Below, piece after piece: positions 1-11,572 of a stretch of DNA of 64,000 nt. Made by a program: the position numbers and the translations under genes. A model generated the notes under the pieces. It was not told the origin of the DNA, searched no databases, and saw nothing but the letters and a program-made list of their open reading frames with translations. The DNA is from Isoperla grammatica (lineage: Eukaryota; Arthropoda; Insecta; Plecoptera; Perlodidae): positions 73,419,523 through 73,483,522 of the forward strand of contig OX246739.1 of NCBI GenBank assembly GCA_945910005.1, read 5' to 3'. Position 1 is the first letter of the stretch, and each line of letters begins with the position of its first letter.

Positions 1-565
1 AACCAGTTAAAAACTACCAATACAAGTTGTTGAGATCTTATATAGAACAGATGGAGAAAAGAGAAGTAAGATTTGCTTGGCTAGAACTAATCCTTTTGAA
101 TAAACAAACATTTCCTAAATAATACAAATCCCAAGGGACCTATATAAGTTATTCATTTACTGTTCTTTAATATCGATTTTCACGAATAACCTGTTTTAGT
201 TGATTATATGTTCTAAGATTAGGTTTCTTGCTAACTTGTATTCTGGCCTGATACGGTATTACATAACTAAGTTTATAATGCGGGAAGTAACCAAAGAAAA
301 CAAAAAACCGCTGCTAAATATGTGTACGTACTAGTTTGTAAATCTTGAAGTTCGTAAATGTTCAAAGTTAGTGCTAATTTATTTATAGGATAATGTAACT
401 TTATAATACACATTACATTTTTATTATGAGGTATGTATTAATACCTTCCACTTTTTCCACATATTTTTATTGATACTATATTTCTAAAGATAAATAGCTT
501 CCTTCAACGGTGGTTTAAATAGGTTTGTTTCATGAACACAAGTGTTTTTAGTACGTTTAGATGTT
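1..565. other. AT-rich DNA, no recognisable feature
   Basis: No open frame of useful length, no tandem repeat and no element end was recognised. The sequence is AT-rich with scattered stop codons in all frames. It is probably intergenic or intronic. Confidence 0.5.
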
Positions 566-660
566 GTGACTATCAATTGTGTCAAATCAAATCAAATCAA
601 ATCAAATCCAATCAAATATAGCTTTTATTCGTTACTCTGTTTACATTTAATTACAATATC
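566..660 (-). mobile_element. LINE-type retroelement 3' end (tail on minus strand)
   Basis: Read on the minus strand, an AATAAAAGCTATA segment runs into a pentanucleotide tail of TTTGA repeats (plus strand 578-617, TCAAA units). A polyadenylation-like AATAAA directly followed by a short simple-repeat tail is typical of 3' ends of non-LTR retrotransposons in invertebrates. No reverse-transcriptase coding remnant could be read in the adjacent sequence (660-800), so the family is unassigned and the copy is presumably 5'-truncated. An ordinary microsatellite beside an AT-rich patch is the alternative. Confidence 0.45.
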
Positions 661-799
661 ACAATGAACAATAGCATAGTACTAGACACAGTCATATAAC
701 ATTGTGAATCAACTGTAAATGAGCAAGCGAGTACCCACATGAGCACGGTGCTTGTGTGCACCTCCACGCGTAATAAAGCTCTTTACCTGTCATAGTTCA

Positions 800-1915
800 A
801 GCGTTATAAAACTGTGGCTTCACAGTTTCAATAGCCTTCACAGGGATTCAAGATGGATGGATGGGTTACGGATTTAACTTTGGTTACAATCTATGACCAA
901 TGTGCTGTGAATTAAGTCAAAAAGTGTGTTTTTTGTTGTTTACAATTTAATTTTAAAGTCAATAGAATGGATTTAGAAACATTGAGAGGTCGGTATGACC
1001 GAAGTATTCAAGCAAGTGTTAAGGCTGTATGCACAGGCCCACCTAGCCTCAGGAACTCCCGCTTTCGGCCACTTGAAATTGCTTAAAAATGTATATAAAG
1101 TGTCCCAAATGTAAACCAAAATGTTATCCTTTAGATAATGTAGAAATCTTTCATAAGAATGTTTCTTTGTTTCAATCAATGTTTCCGTTTTTTAGATGGT
1201 CTTCATTACAATGTTTTGTAATTTAGACGTTCTTAATTACAATGTTTTGTAATGTGATTTTGCTAGTCACCTTTCACACCAAATTAATAACATCCGCAAA
1301 ACGGAAACATTTATTGGAATAAAAAACTATTCGTAAGAAAGAGCGTTACACTCTCTATAAAATGACTGTTTTATTTTCTTTTGGGACAATTGAAAGGCTA
1401 TTTGAATAGACCGAAATCAGGTAGGCGAATATACAGCCTTAAGTTTAAACTGTAGTAACACTAAATTGTGTTAAAATGTGAATTCCTCTTGTTCGTGTAA
1501 AGTTGTTGTATTGTTAAGTTTCTTATGGGCCGCGCAATCGGCCCGAAACGTGAAACAGTATGTTTCAAGGGACGCGCGACTCCAGACTACCAAATTTGGG
1601 TCAAGACTCCGCTACCACGAAACCAACCAACGTCAGTTTTAGCGTAACTGTAAAATATCATGCCACTATATGTTTTTACATTATTGCCATGACAATGAAC
1701 TATGTATATGAAAAAAGAGCTCAAGTAAAAGACTTTTTGCTATTCTATTGGTAACCGTAATACGTCTTATTTGTCATCAGTATTTTGGGTTTTGTATTAT
1801 TTTATAAAACGATAATCTATAGCTAACACATACCTTTTAACTAATGTGTTTTTGAAAGGAATAACTATTTAACTGGTTATATTAGAGAAGCTCTTTCTTG
1901 GGTGAAAACACGTCC
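800..1915. other. No gene seen; one small direct repeat
   Basis: Nothing coding is supported. At 1203-1252 an ATTACAATGTTTTGTAAT palindrome is present twice, about 33 bases apart, giving a small direct repeat of a hairpin. The short open frames here have no familiar domains. Confidence 0.45.
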
Positions 1916-1920
1916 GTCTC

Positions 1921-2119
1921 TGGTGGTCTAGCCAGCGCAGCTGGCCGAGGTCGATCAGACGTTGGTCTACGTAACCGCGGTCTCTGCGTTCCAGGTTCGA
2001 ATCCTGGCTTAGGCATGGATGTCATGTGGCGTTTATCATCCTCATAATCACCCACTCATCGTTTCGATTAGCCTCGTTGCAAAACTATGGGACGTAAAAC
2101 CCCAAATATCATCATCATC
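1921..2119 (+). mobile_element. tRNA-derived SINE
   Basis: The 5' part resembles a tRNA gene: TGGTGGTCTAGC near the start (box-A region) and a box B, GGTTCGAATCC, at 1994-2004. It is followed by an unrelated body ending in GGGACGTAAAACCCCAAA and a short ATC-repeat tail (2108-2119). Head, body and simple-repeat tail is the standard layout of a Pol III-transcribed SINE that is mobilised by a LINE. Two diverged fragments of the same family occur in this window: the 3' body at 21345-21416 and the head at 24118-24205. A functional tRNA gene is ruled out by the lack of a matching acceptor stem. Confidence 0.75.
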
Positions 2120-2180
2120 TGGTGGTCTAGCGGTCAAGATGCCTGGTTGGCTACCAGGAGGCCTGGGTTCAATCCCCTGG
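2120..2180 (+). mobile_element. Second tRNA-like SINE head, interrupted
   Basis: It starts TGGTGGTCTAGCGGT and has a box B GGTTCAATCC at 2165-2174. Between them CCTGG and CCAGG can pair around a seven-base loop as in an anticodon arm; the loop would read GGC at the anticodon position. The acceptor stem does not pair, so this is more likely a tRNA-derived SINE head than a working tRNA. It directly abuts the tail of the previous SINE. It appears to be interrupted at 2181 by an inverted-repeat transposon, its continuation resuming after 3024. Confidence 0.5.
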
Positions 2181-3024
2181 ACCCCTATTTTGTAACTTTT
2201 TTTCGTAGGTCCTGATATGGTTTCTGCCTGAATTCGACGTTGATCGGATAATTGCGATTTTGTAACTTTTTTGGTGCCCGTTTCCGCCTGAATCCATTTC
2301 CGTGGTCCTGATATGGTTTCAGTAGCTTTTTTACTGGTGAAACGAAATCATAATAACTGTTGACGCGTGATATTGTACTGCAAACTGCATTCAATAATTA
2401 TGTTCCATTATAATGAGTGAAAAACAACAATTAACAACGTATTTACTGTTCATTTGAGGCAGTCTTTATTATTCGAAAATGTCAGCCGGCGCCGCGGTCT
2501 AGTGACGCCCGCCATTAGAGAAATATTACGTAAACAACTCTAGCCTAGGCCTATTGCATCACTAGGACTGCCGTATTACTAGGCCGATACATATAAATTC
2601 AGTGTTAAGACATAATAAGATATTGGCGTAGGCCTAGGCATTACCTTGTAGGCTTTCTAGAACATAGAGAAATTCCTAGAATAGAGAAATATGGCATTCT
2701 AGGTTGCTTCTTGTGTTGTAAAAGACGCGTTCATGTAACTGTGTAGGGTTATGTTTGTTTTGATTTGAGCCGTGTTGCAGTTTGGTTGCAGTGATCACGG
2801 CCCTCTAAATCATGATATTGTCTGTTTCTGATTGGCTTAACGCCTCGGTGGCTCAGTCGCCTTGTGATGTCCTCCCAAAGCGTACATACACATTTCAGGC
2901 GCTGTTATAGAATCGCTATTTTGTTCATCTTTGGCGACGGCTGAAACGGGCAAATAATTTCTGCCTGCATTCGTTTCGGCTGCTTTCATTTCAGGCAGAA
3001 ATGGGAAAGTTACCGAATAGGGGT
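2181..3024. mobile_element. Non-autonomous DNA transposon with TIRs
   Basis: The ends are inverted copies: left ACCCCTATTTTGTAACTTT (2181-2199) and right, read in reverse complement, ACCCCTATTCGGTAACTTT (ending 3024). Further inside, both ends share TTTCTGCCTGAA. CCTGG occurs immediately outside both ends (2176-2180 and 3025-3029), a candidate 5-bp target-site duplication. No transposase frame is present in the ~0.84 kb between the ends, so the element could move only with help from elsewhere. A related CCCCTATTCTGTAAC end motif occurs at 25768. I cannot assign a superfamily. Confidence 0.7.
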
Positions 3025-3436
3025 CCTGGCGTGCTGGAATTTTTCAAATTTCTTACATTCTTATTTGTGAATACCTGTATTTTATTCACTCAATCACATT
3101 AATTTTAACTTACAAAGACGTAAAACTAACTAAATGTGCATTCTGCAACCTAGAAGGCTGGAACAAGGCACGTAGTTTCAAAGCCACCATAACATGATTG
3201 ACGTTTCAGTTTAACAGATTGAAAATTAAGATGGAAAATTGCCAGAGTTCAGGGGGGGGGGCTCGCTTGGTCGGCTTTGCGGACCTAGCCGGCCGTTAAA
3301 TCCTCTCCTGTGTGGGATACGGCGAGCGTGAAGAGAGGGGGGATTAATCTAAGCCCTTGAACGCTCCTGGCGGAGGAAATGGAAACCTCCAGGTTCCTGT
3401 CTCACGTGGGATCTATAATATAATACGCAACGTCAC
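3025..3436. other. Intervening DNA with a G tract and a short GC-rich patch
   Basis: This covers the probable remainder of the interrupted SINE and a poly-G run near 3252. A GC-rich stretch (3262-3410) follows; it precedes the 132-bp minisatellite and may be part of the same retroelement insertion. No coding potential is seen. Confidence 0.35.
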
Positions 3437-4402
3437 TGTTGATGGGCCTTACATGGCATTTGCTTACTGACAATACCTTCAATGCAGCTACCTGCTTTAC
3501 CAGTTGTAGCTGATGTTAGTAGGACATTCCCTCGGCGTAGGAATGTCTATAAGCGCCGTTTGATGGGCCTTTCATGGCATTTGCTTACTGACAATACCTT
3601 TAATACAGCTGCTGTAGAGCATATCAGCTTTACAGTTGTAGCTGATGTTAGTAGGACATTCCCTCGGCGTAGGAATGTCTATAAGCGCCGTTTGATGGGC
3701 CTTACATGGCATTTGGTTACTGACAATACCTTTAATACAGCTGCTGTAGAGCATATCAGCTTTACAGTTGTAGCTGATGTTAGTAGGACATTCCCTCGGC
3801 GTAGGAATGTCTATAAGCACCGTTTGATGGGCCTTACATGGCATTTGGTTACTGACAATACCTTTAATACAGCTGCTGTAGAGCATATCAGCTTTACAGT
3901 TGTAGCTGATGTTAGTAGGACATTCCCTCGGCGTAGGAATGTCTATAAGCGCCGTTTGATGGGCCTTACATGGCATTTGGTTACTGACAATACCTTTAAT
4001 ACAGCTGCTGTAGAGCATATCAGCTTTACAGTTGTAGCTGATGTTAGTAGGACATTCCCTCGGCGTAGGAATGTCTATAAGCGCCGTTTGATGGGCCTTA
4101 CATGGCATTTGGTTAATGACAATACCTTTAATACAGCTGCTGTAGAGCATATCAGCTTTACAGTTGTAGCTGATGTTAGTAGGACATTCCCTCGGCGTAG
4201 GAATGTCTATAAGCGCCGTTTGATGGGCCTTACATGGCATTTGGTTACTGACAATACCTTTAATACAGCTGCTGTAGAGCATATCAGCTTTACAGTTGTA
4301 GCTGATGTTAGTAGGACATTCCCTCGGCGTAGGAATGTCTATAAGCGCCGTTTGATGGGCCTTACATGGCATTTGCTTACTGACAATACCTTTAATACAG
4401 CT
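3437..4402. repeat. 132-bp minisatellite, about seven units
   Basis: A 132-bp unit is repeated head to tail with very few differences. The landmark TGATGGGCCT recurs at 3561, 3693, 3825, 3957, 4089, 4221 and 4353, exactly 132 bases apart, with a shorter first unit at about 3440. Because 132 is 44 codons, frames stay open through the array on both strands, giving artificial proteins of up to about 360 residues. The array runs directly into a minus-strand tRNA-SINE head. The unit shares the GTCCTACTAAC / GGACATTCC segment found in the body of the SINE at 25520-25715, so the array most likely arose by expansion of SINE body sequence. Near identity of the units points to recent expansion or homogenisation. 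Confidence 0.9.
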
Positions 4403-4548
4403 TTACCAGTTGTAGTCCCAGCATTCGCCTTTACGACTGAGAAAAACCTCGGGATAAACCTTCAGTCAGGACTGCTGGTGGCCGGAATCGAACCGGCGAC
4501 CTCCCGAATTAGAGTCTCGCGTCTCACCGCTGAGCCACCTCTATCGGT
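4403..4548 (-). mobile_element. tRNA-derived SINE head and start of body
   Basis: Read on the minus strand it begins GAGGTGGCTCAGCGGTGAGA (box-A like) and carries box B GGTTCGATTCC, closing with GGCCACC, which can pair with GGTGGCT at the 5' end. It continues into CAGTCCTGACTGAAGG and a GAGGTTTTTCTCAGTCGT core. The same head-and-core arrangement is seen at 25520-25715 and 33485-33679 on the plus strand and, degraded, at 15360-15600 on the minus strand. The tail side of this copy is the 132-bp minisatellite. Confidence 0.8.
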
Positions 4549-7390
4549 TAACCTGATTTGAAAATGTTGTGTTTTTCTTGTGATTGTTTCCTGTTCCAAT
4601 AAATATGTCTGTGTTTTTAAATTTACTTAATGACTTGTCACAATATAAATAAGTAAATTTGAAAAATGGAAATATTATTTTAGCAAAGCAACATTTATAA
4701 GAAAAAAAATATAAAATTTCCTACGCGGGATGACATTTTTTGACAATTTGTATGCAATTTTTAGCCAGAGAAATCGTGAGTTCTGAGGGATTGGTCAACA
4801 CGCTAGATAGGTTATACGCATGAAGGCCACTATTGCACCTCGGCAAGATGTGTGAAATGAGCTTCACGTTAGTACAACGTCACCAACACAAGAGACACTT
4901 ATCTTCATCTGCCCCTCTTACTTCACACCAAACATTTATTGGCTAGAAGTTTAAATTACTTCTCCCTTATGGCGCTGTGATGTTCCTGACTATCGATCCT
5001 GAACCCGGCCGGTCCTGGTTGGGAGTGGCGCGTTGGGTCGGGTTCAACACTGCGTGCTAGGCTCGGCGTCTACAACAACCATTCAAACTAGATTTATCAC
5101 AGAAGGAATTAAAATACAATCACATTTAGAAAGTCGTCTATATACGTTAGGCTAACCACTCGACTCTAAGCAAGGTTGTGCAGTGTGCATGCTTCGGTAC
5201 CACGTCTACAGACAATGCAGCGAGGCTAATCGAGATTAAATGATTGCATTTTGAACCATTTTTCTCTGGGAGAAACTACTTTATCGGCGCTATGTAGTTA
5301 ACAGTAGCAAAGTAAAGAAAATTTGCTATTATAAATTCAAATAAATATAGTTTACTGTCGAGACAAAGTTGGGACTGTTATATATACGACCCTGTTTACT
5401 AGCATGGAATTCGAAGTATATAGTGGAAAAACGATACAGTAAAGTAAAAATATTTTGTATAAATATACTTAAAGAACTGTGAAATTATTGTTCATTTCAA
5501 ACATTAATTTAATGGTATTTAAAAAATACATTTTAAAAAATTTAATTTATTTCATTAATTCAAGAGTTTGTTCCCAAACTTTGTACAATAATAATGAATA
5601 TTGAAGCTTTAATACTCGAAAGTATTGATGAATAATTTATCCTTATTTTTCTTTCTAAAATCGATATTTGGCCCGATTAACAACGTTGTTAAAATATAAG
5701 AATATTATCATCTTTCTAATATTCCCGAATTTCAGCGCTTGTGCTCTATCTCAGTTTCGCTTCATACAAAACATATCTAATTGGAGATAAGTATTCATCC
5801 ACATGACCCTTTGTAGAGGCTCTTTTGTAGAGGCTTCTTTGTAGAGGCCCTTTGCACCAGTCTCTCCTCTATTCATATTTCCACTATAGTTTAAGATAAT
5901 TTATTATAATGAAAAGCTATGTGAGAAGCATATTATTATAGTTTGCAAGTTTAAAGAACTAGAAGGAAGTTAAAATTTACTACGGGGCAAATGTGGGTTC
6001 CGTTGCTCGGTCGGTGTTATATTATGGTAATAACTGTGGACTTATTATATCCCCAAGTACGTGCGCAGTGTTCCAAGTAAAACGCTAAAGAAAATACCGA
6101 GATTATTAATTTTCATTACTCTATTTCTGAAAGTCATACGTGTTAAATAACTGAGTCGAGTCGGTAATAGATTGTAGCCTCATTGCGTCATTTGACCTAC
6201 AACATTTCCAAGTAAAAATATCAAATTATAATGGACTGAACCGAAAGACCAGTTTTACATGTATAATGAAATACCATCCCCCATAGGTCAATCTAACTAA
6301 GGGTGAGTTATTGTAACCTTTCATGTGGTTGGCCGCTAAACCCAATTAGTCTCCCGTTAGCGTAGCAAAAGTTAGCACAACAACAGAATGTATAGTTAAT
6401 ATGTGCCCTATAATATATGTAATTATTCAAAACTCTGTAAAATAGGAGAAAGTTTACGGACAACGGTTCTAATACAACTAGTTTATACGATCTGTCTGGG
6501 TCATATTAAACTAAATTGTTTTGTTACCAACCGAGTAGAAACAAGATAGAGTAAACGGTGCTATCTGCCAAGTTGGCATTCATGGCTGGGCTAGAGAATC
6601 ATTCTATAATTGACACAGATTTATTAACCAACTGAATATGAATTCAATGCATGACGACATATCAGCTGCGTTCCAGAATTCATCTCACAAGTAATCTCAG
6701 ATAACCTGCCGTGGCATAAGGATGGATTGGATGACACAACATAAAAGAACACTTGTGGGATTTGCTTTGTTTCGTAAATGGATGGAAATTTGGAGGTTTC
6801 ATTCGTAGGAAAGCGTATTTCTTTGTCAGAATCATTATCTATAGTCATTCCTTGGTGGTGAATATCTTTTCAATTATAATATTACTTTGTAATACAAGCA
6901 GTCAAACATATAACCATGTTAAAAGTAAATCAATTCAAACTCGCGCCACAGTCATCGGAAAAATCGCTGTTATAAAAGGTAGGTTGAGTTGGATGAGAGT
7001 GGGATTAGCTTGGGATTGATTCTGGAACGTATAGTAAGTCATCTAGTATGGATATTGGAACACTTGGCTTACTGTTGTCTGAGCAAGATTAGTAATCTGA
7101 TGAATTCTGGAACACAGCTATAAAATTATAGGTTCTATGTGCCCCCTCCCGCAATCACTCACAGATAGAATAGCAGTAAACGCGCAGTAAGACACGATGA
7201 GCGCTATACACGCCTTGTATGTTATATATTTGCCTGTATTGGGACACGAGCAGGTTGTGGGCCTGCCGCGCATGCGCAGTTTCAGTTGGTCCTGTCCTGG
7301 ATGATTTTACGTTGCCGTTTGGTCACAGGGTAGTTGTGTCCCAGGCGCAAGAAATAGTTAAGTCGAGTGAATGTGTGCAATGGGTGCCAT
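4549..7390. other. No gene recognised; small local repeat
   Basis: AT-rich sequence with no recognisable exon or element. At 5811-5855 a CTTTGTAGAGGC-type motif of about 16 bases is repeated three times. Short open frames around 6624-7019 and 7219-7401 carry no familiar domain and are treated as chance. Confidence 0.45.
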
Positions 7391-7478
7391 GGCTGGCTTA
7401 GCCGTGTTCTATCATATTAGTGTTTTATTTTGTAGTTTTTTGTATATGTGAACTGATTTGTGCCCTACTCATTTCAAA

Positions 7479-7496
7479 CCCCACGAGCCGCCACTG
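7479..7496 (-). mobile_element. hAT-like MITE end (one terminus only)
   Basis: The minus strand reads CAGTGGCGGCTCGTGGGG, which resembles the CAGTGGCG termini common to hAT-type miniature transposons. The opposite end was not found upstream, so either the copy is truncated or its other end has diverged. Related termini occur at 11573, 31618-31936 and 32641. Confidence 0.45.
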
Positions 7497-8308
7497 GTAA
7501 CTACTTATTATCCTATTAAAGCTACTTCTTCTACGTCTACTCAACATCTTTAAACCTAATGTAACAGTGTTTCTGAAGAATGTGTTAATTTTAATGTGAT
7601 ATAATATATAATATTGATACATGTTTATGATACATTCATTTCAATTTTAATTTATTTCATTTCTTGAGGTTCGCAAATATTATGTGGATGAATACATATC
7701 TGCTAGTCATGTCGAAATAAACTTTATAAAGTATCAAGCTATAGTTTTGACACACACCTATATAACACTATCATGTGTACAGACCAATTTATAAGCGAAA
7801 CGTATTTTCTAGATTCAGCTGCAGTCTCACATTCTGATTCGTCTCCAACAAGAATATCTTCCATAAAATATGTTTTTTTTACCCAGCGTGTATTAGGATT
7901 AAAAATGTTCTCTGGCATACGACTGACTACCAACGCTGAAGGCATATTATTTCCAAGCTCGCTAACCAGCTCAGCGCAGTCAGCGAATTACGCGCTCCCA
8001 TTGGTCCGTTGGCTACGCGAATAGAATACTGCTCTGCCATTGGCGGATATGTTTCTCCCACTCGCTGGCAAATAACGAGATATATAGCTAATGTTATTTC
8101 GCTGTCACTCCGCGGGACGTAATGTTATGAGGACAAATCTCGTCTACTCCCACGTGATGTGATATCTCTATTAAAGTTTTAAGTGGTAACGCGGTGCTTG
8201 AAAATAAAAAACGTGTTCATTTGTAGGATAAGTTGGCAGCTTATCTCAACGGTTGGAGAACATTATGTGTGAGTAAACACTTCACTGTCCAAACATGTTA
8301 CGAACAAC

Positions 8309-8322
8309 GGGGGGGGGGGGGG
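8309..8322 (+). repeat. Poly-G tract (14 G)
   Basis: An uninterrupted run of 14 G. It is one of about nine runs of 12 or more G or C in this window. Confidence 0.9.
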
Positions 8323-8607
8323 CTCAGCTTACAAGTTACTCGGCTGGTGGTCAAAGAACTGACACGTTTTCGCCTTTATATATGATGTGATGGTATATTA
8401 TTGTTGAGGGTTATACGCTGGCGAATGTAATTTCAAAGTAATGAATGCAGTCGCAGTGTGTTTGTAAACGATGTTGAATGGTTTATAAATAAATATACAA
8501 ACTATCGTTCGTTAATCAAAATCAATGGTTTAAAATAAAAAAAAGCAAACAAATTACTTTCAAAAGTTCTGAAATCTCAATTCAGCAGATCTCTACAATG
8601 CTCAACT

Positions 8608-8735
8608 TTTTTAAAATGCTCCTCTTATGCCTTTATGCTCTTATTCTCATAAACTCTTATGATATTATGCTCTTACGTGCATATGCTTTTATGCTCTTAT
8701 GCTGTTATGTTCTTATGATCTTATGCTGCTTATGA
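8608..8735. repeat. Degenerate ~10-bp repeat (TCTTATGCTC type)
   Basis: TTATGCTC/TCTTATG motifs recur at roughly 10-base intervals for about 130 bases with many substitutions. It is an old decayed simple repeat with no coding signal. Confidence 0.7.
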
Positions 8736-8771
8736 CAAATCCCACAAATATTCCATTAAATTGAAGCTCTT

Positions 8772-8860
8772 GAGTGTGGGAGTGTATGAGTGTGTGAGTG
8801 TGCGAGTGTATGAGTGTGTGAGTGTGCGAGTGTATATGTGATTGTGAGTGTATGTATGCC
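8772..8860. repeat. (GTGTGAGTGTGC)n-type microsatellite
   Basis: Alternating GTGTGAGTGT, GTGCGAGTGT and GTATGAGTGT units in an imperfect tandem array. Confidence 0.85.
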
Positions 8861-8861
8861 C

Positions 8862-8925
8862 GCACCGGGGTGTGAACCCAGCACTATCAGCTCACGACGC
8901 TGCGACAGAACACAGGCCTAAATCT
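8862..8925 (-). mobile_element. Possible tRNA-like 3' half (SINE fragment)
   Basis: On the minus strand GGGTTCACACCCCGG gives a box-B-like T arm after GTCGTGAGCTGATAG. There is no matching 5' half with a paired acceptor stem. It could be a SINE scrap or a tRNA pseudogene. This is a low-confidence call. Confidence 0.3.
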
Positions 8926-9186
8926 CCAAGGAGTCATTTGACGCGGCGTTATTGCACCTCCCTTGAACATCATCATTCACCCGCAGCCTTGATGTCTCTC
9001 GATTACCCTTAATGCATAAATATGAGCCTCACATGTCTTGATTGCACTCGTGTTCCTGTTTAGAGACAAACTGAGTCTATCTTCCTCCCAATACAAACAC
9101 CATTCAAAGGGTATTTGTGTAGATGCAGGAATTGAAGTGGTGCCAACATAGAAACAGATGAATGAAATTACTGCATCTCGGGCGCA

Positions 9187-9201
9187 GGGGGGGGGGGGGG
9201 G
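9187..9201 (+). repeat. Poly-G tract (15 G)
   Basis: An uninterrupted run of 15 G followed by A and GGGG. The rest of 8930-10165 shows no recognisable gene or element; a small palindrome ATAGACATATATGTCTAT lies near 9752. Confidence 0.85.
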
Positions 9202-10168
9202 AGGGGTAGAATGCGCGCGCAAAGCAATTACTTGATGTAGAACAAAGAGATTCAGGAAAAGAAACTAGAAAAACATTTCCTTGAATACGAATTAACGTAA
9301 TTACAGCCAGCGCTATAAAAATCACGTCGCAGAGTTTAAAGTATGGATTTAAAAAAAACGGAGAACTAAGTAGACCAGTGGATGGTTACGTCAGGAATTG
9401 ATTGGATGACTCAACACTGTACTTATGTTCACATTAAAAGATATAATAGCAATATTTTAAGGAAACAAACAAGTTCTCTTCAATGCGATAAAAGATATGA
9501 ATCTCTGTACAGAACAGCTGGAACATACAAGTCCACTGTCAACCGGGGATAACCAAGAAGCTAAACCTGTATCATATCACCGGGCATTGGAGGGTTAGAG
9601 AACCTTCTACACAAACAAACTTGAAAGGGTTGAAAATTGAAAGAAAAGTTGGAATAAAATCCTTCCAAGTGGGTTGAAAACAAATATGAATATTGCTTTT
9701 ATCTTTCAACGTGACTTCGAACAGTGATAGACTCTTGAAATACTCTCGAAATATAGACATATATGTCTATGTTGTGATGTTTTTGTACCATTGCAACATG
9801 CTTACATGCTTTTGTATTTTGTAGTAAGAAACCAAACGAACACTACAAAACGCGTCAGTGGTGGACATTTTATTGCATTTCTTATTTTAGTTCAAAGCCT
9901 CCTTCACAGGGAGTCTTCTGATATACTAGTATTTCATAAAGGCAAAAGGTGTCGTATTTTGCCGTTTTTATAAGAACTTACTGTTTGACACATTCTGTTG
10001 TCAGTAGGTCTTCCAAAACATAATATGAGACGTAACACATGAACAATTATAATTAAAAAATGTGTTTAGAAAGTAAAAAAGATTCATTGCAACCAAAAAA
10101 CTTATGTTTCGCCTAAAGAAATGTGCGGGAAAAACGTTGACAATGCCCATTGTATGATGTGGATTAAA

Positions 10169-10485
10169 TTCCATTACTTCTTGTCTTAGGAATAAGTAAA
10201 CGGTGACTTTAGAACCGTCCTAGCAACGAAGCACTCAATAAATTCAAAGTTGTTCTGAATCGGCCTTGTTGATTCTGGCATTTGTCCGCAGGTGTTCGCA
10301 CTGTCCAATCACTGATTCATATGTTTCGTATTTGAAATATCGATTTTTGATTGGTTATCGCTCACTCGTCGATTGTGTTCGAAGCCTACAGGGTTGGTTT
10401 AGTCGCTTTAAATTAAAGTCCCCCACTGCAAATCAGCTTAGTTACTGAGTGGGTAGACTCTAAATGTGAATTCATTTATTTATTG
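10169..10485 (+). repeat. Dispersed repeat family A, copy 1
   Basis: This segment is a long, clear match to 47190-47440 in the same orientation. Shared blocks include TTGTCTTAGGAATAAGTAAA, CACTCAATAAATTCAAAGTT, TTGGTTATCG and GGTTGGTTTAGTCGCTTTAA, and both copies end in GTAGACTCTAAATGTGA followed by a T/A-rich tail. The last ~60 bases also occur at 60298-60355. An A/T-rich 3' tail with different lengths between copies suggests a SINE or other non-autonomous retroelement. No tRNA or 5S promoter was identified. Confidence 0.75.
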
Positions 10486-11193
10486 ATTTATTTATACATT
10501 TTGAAGCAAGCTAACCCCAAGTCATTCCACAAAGCTAGAGGAGTAATTGCAAATAATTGTAAGCGACCGAAAGAGTGTAATAGCATTGAGTGTGTTGGTA
10601 ATATTATCCGTCCCAGAACATCAACGCGTCGGCTTTGAACCCGCATCCATCCAGCTGATAGTCACATTAGCCCCCACCCCGTCCATGAAACATGTGCTAG
10701 CTTGCGGTTCACAATGTGTTGTGTACGGCACCATGTATTACATCTATGATAAATCAATTTGTACGCCCCATTAATTTAAACATTGTAGCACACAATTATC
10801 TCACACAATTTCACACTCGTGCCTACGCACTTCCACCCAGCACAGCGACTAAACCACAGTGTGATGCATTCTGTCTCCATTTTAGAAATAATTGCTGCTT
10901 TATGGTGTTTTCTGTTTTTGCTCTTTTCTCTCGTTGAGTTATATAATTACCTTTAAATCGTAGTGTAATGCTCGCATGTTTTGCACTGTTTTTCCGTTCC
11001 ATTATATATAATTACAGTTATCACGAGTATCGTTCTGGCTAAGCCTAAACCTAGATTAAACTATGAGATTTAATCTTCTAGATACGAGAAAAATGAACAT
11101 GTAAAATTGTGTAATGTAGTAATAGAAATAATATTGAGGAACATAACAACTGTACACATTATTTTATAGTGATAACAGTGCAACGTGAACACA

Positions 11194-11322
11194 GCGATGG
11201 CGATGGCGATGGTGATTGCGATGGCGATAGCGATGCTGATGGCGATGGCGATGGTGATGGTGATGGCGATGGCGATGGTGATTGCGATGGCGACTGCGAT
11301 TGCGATGATTATTACGATGATA
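11194..11322 (+). repeat. (GCGATG)n hexanucleotide array
   Basis: About 20 imperfect hexamers of GCGATG with GTGATG, GCGATT and GCGATA variants. The open frame that crosses it on the minus strand consists of an Ile-Ala-type repeat, so it is not a gene. Confidence 0.85.
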
Positions 11323-11572
11323 TTGAACACGGAAATGGTAGAGAATAATAATTTATAATTCCAGCAGCTCAAGAGTTCAATAGCCTCTACTACATTGAAA
11401 AGTGAGATTGATTAACAATAACGCGTAGATATATCGCTTTTTTGCAATGAGTTATTTAATATACATAATACAAAAGCGCAAAAGACACATTTTACATACC
11501 AAGAAGAAATAGATGAAACAAAAAAAATAATGAGTGAACATATTTCAGTTTTAATGTGAAGTCATGTTTGAG

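Noticed and set aside
2120..2180. Functional tRNA with GGC anticodon
   Set aside because: The acceptor stem does not pair and the same start sequence heads a neighbouring SINE.
3482..4561. 359-codon plus-strand and 266-codon minus-strand frames
   Set aside because: They are the 132-bp minisatellite read in frame and end in a SINE head; not a gene.
11070..11372. 100-codon minus-strand hydrophobic frame that could be called membrane-spanning
   Set aside because: Its Ile-Ala repeats come from the GCGATG hexamer array.
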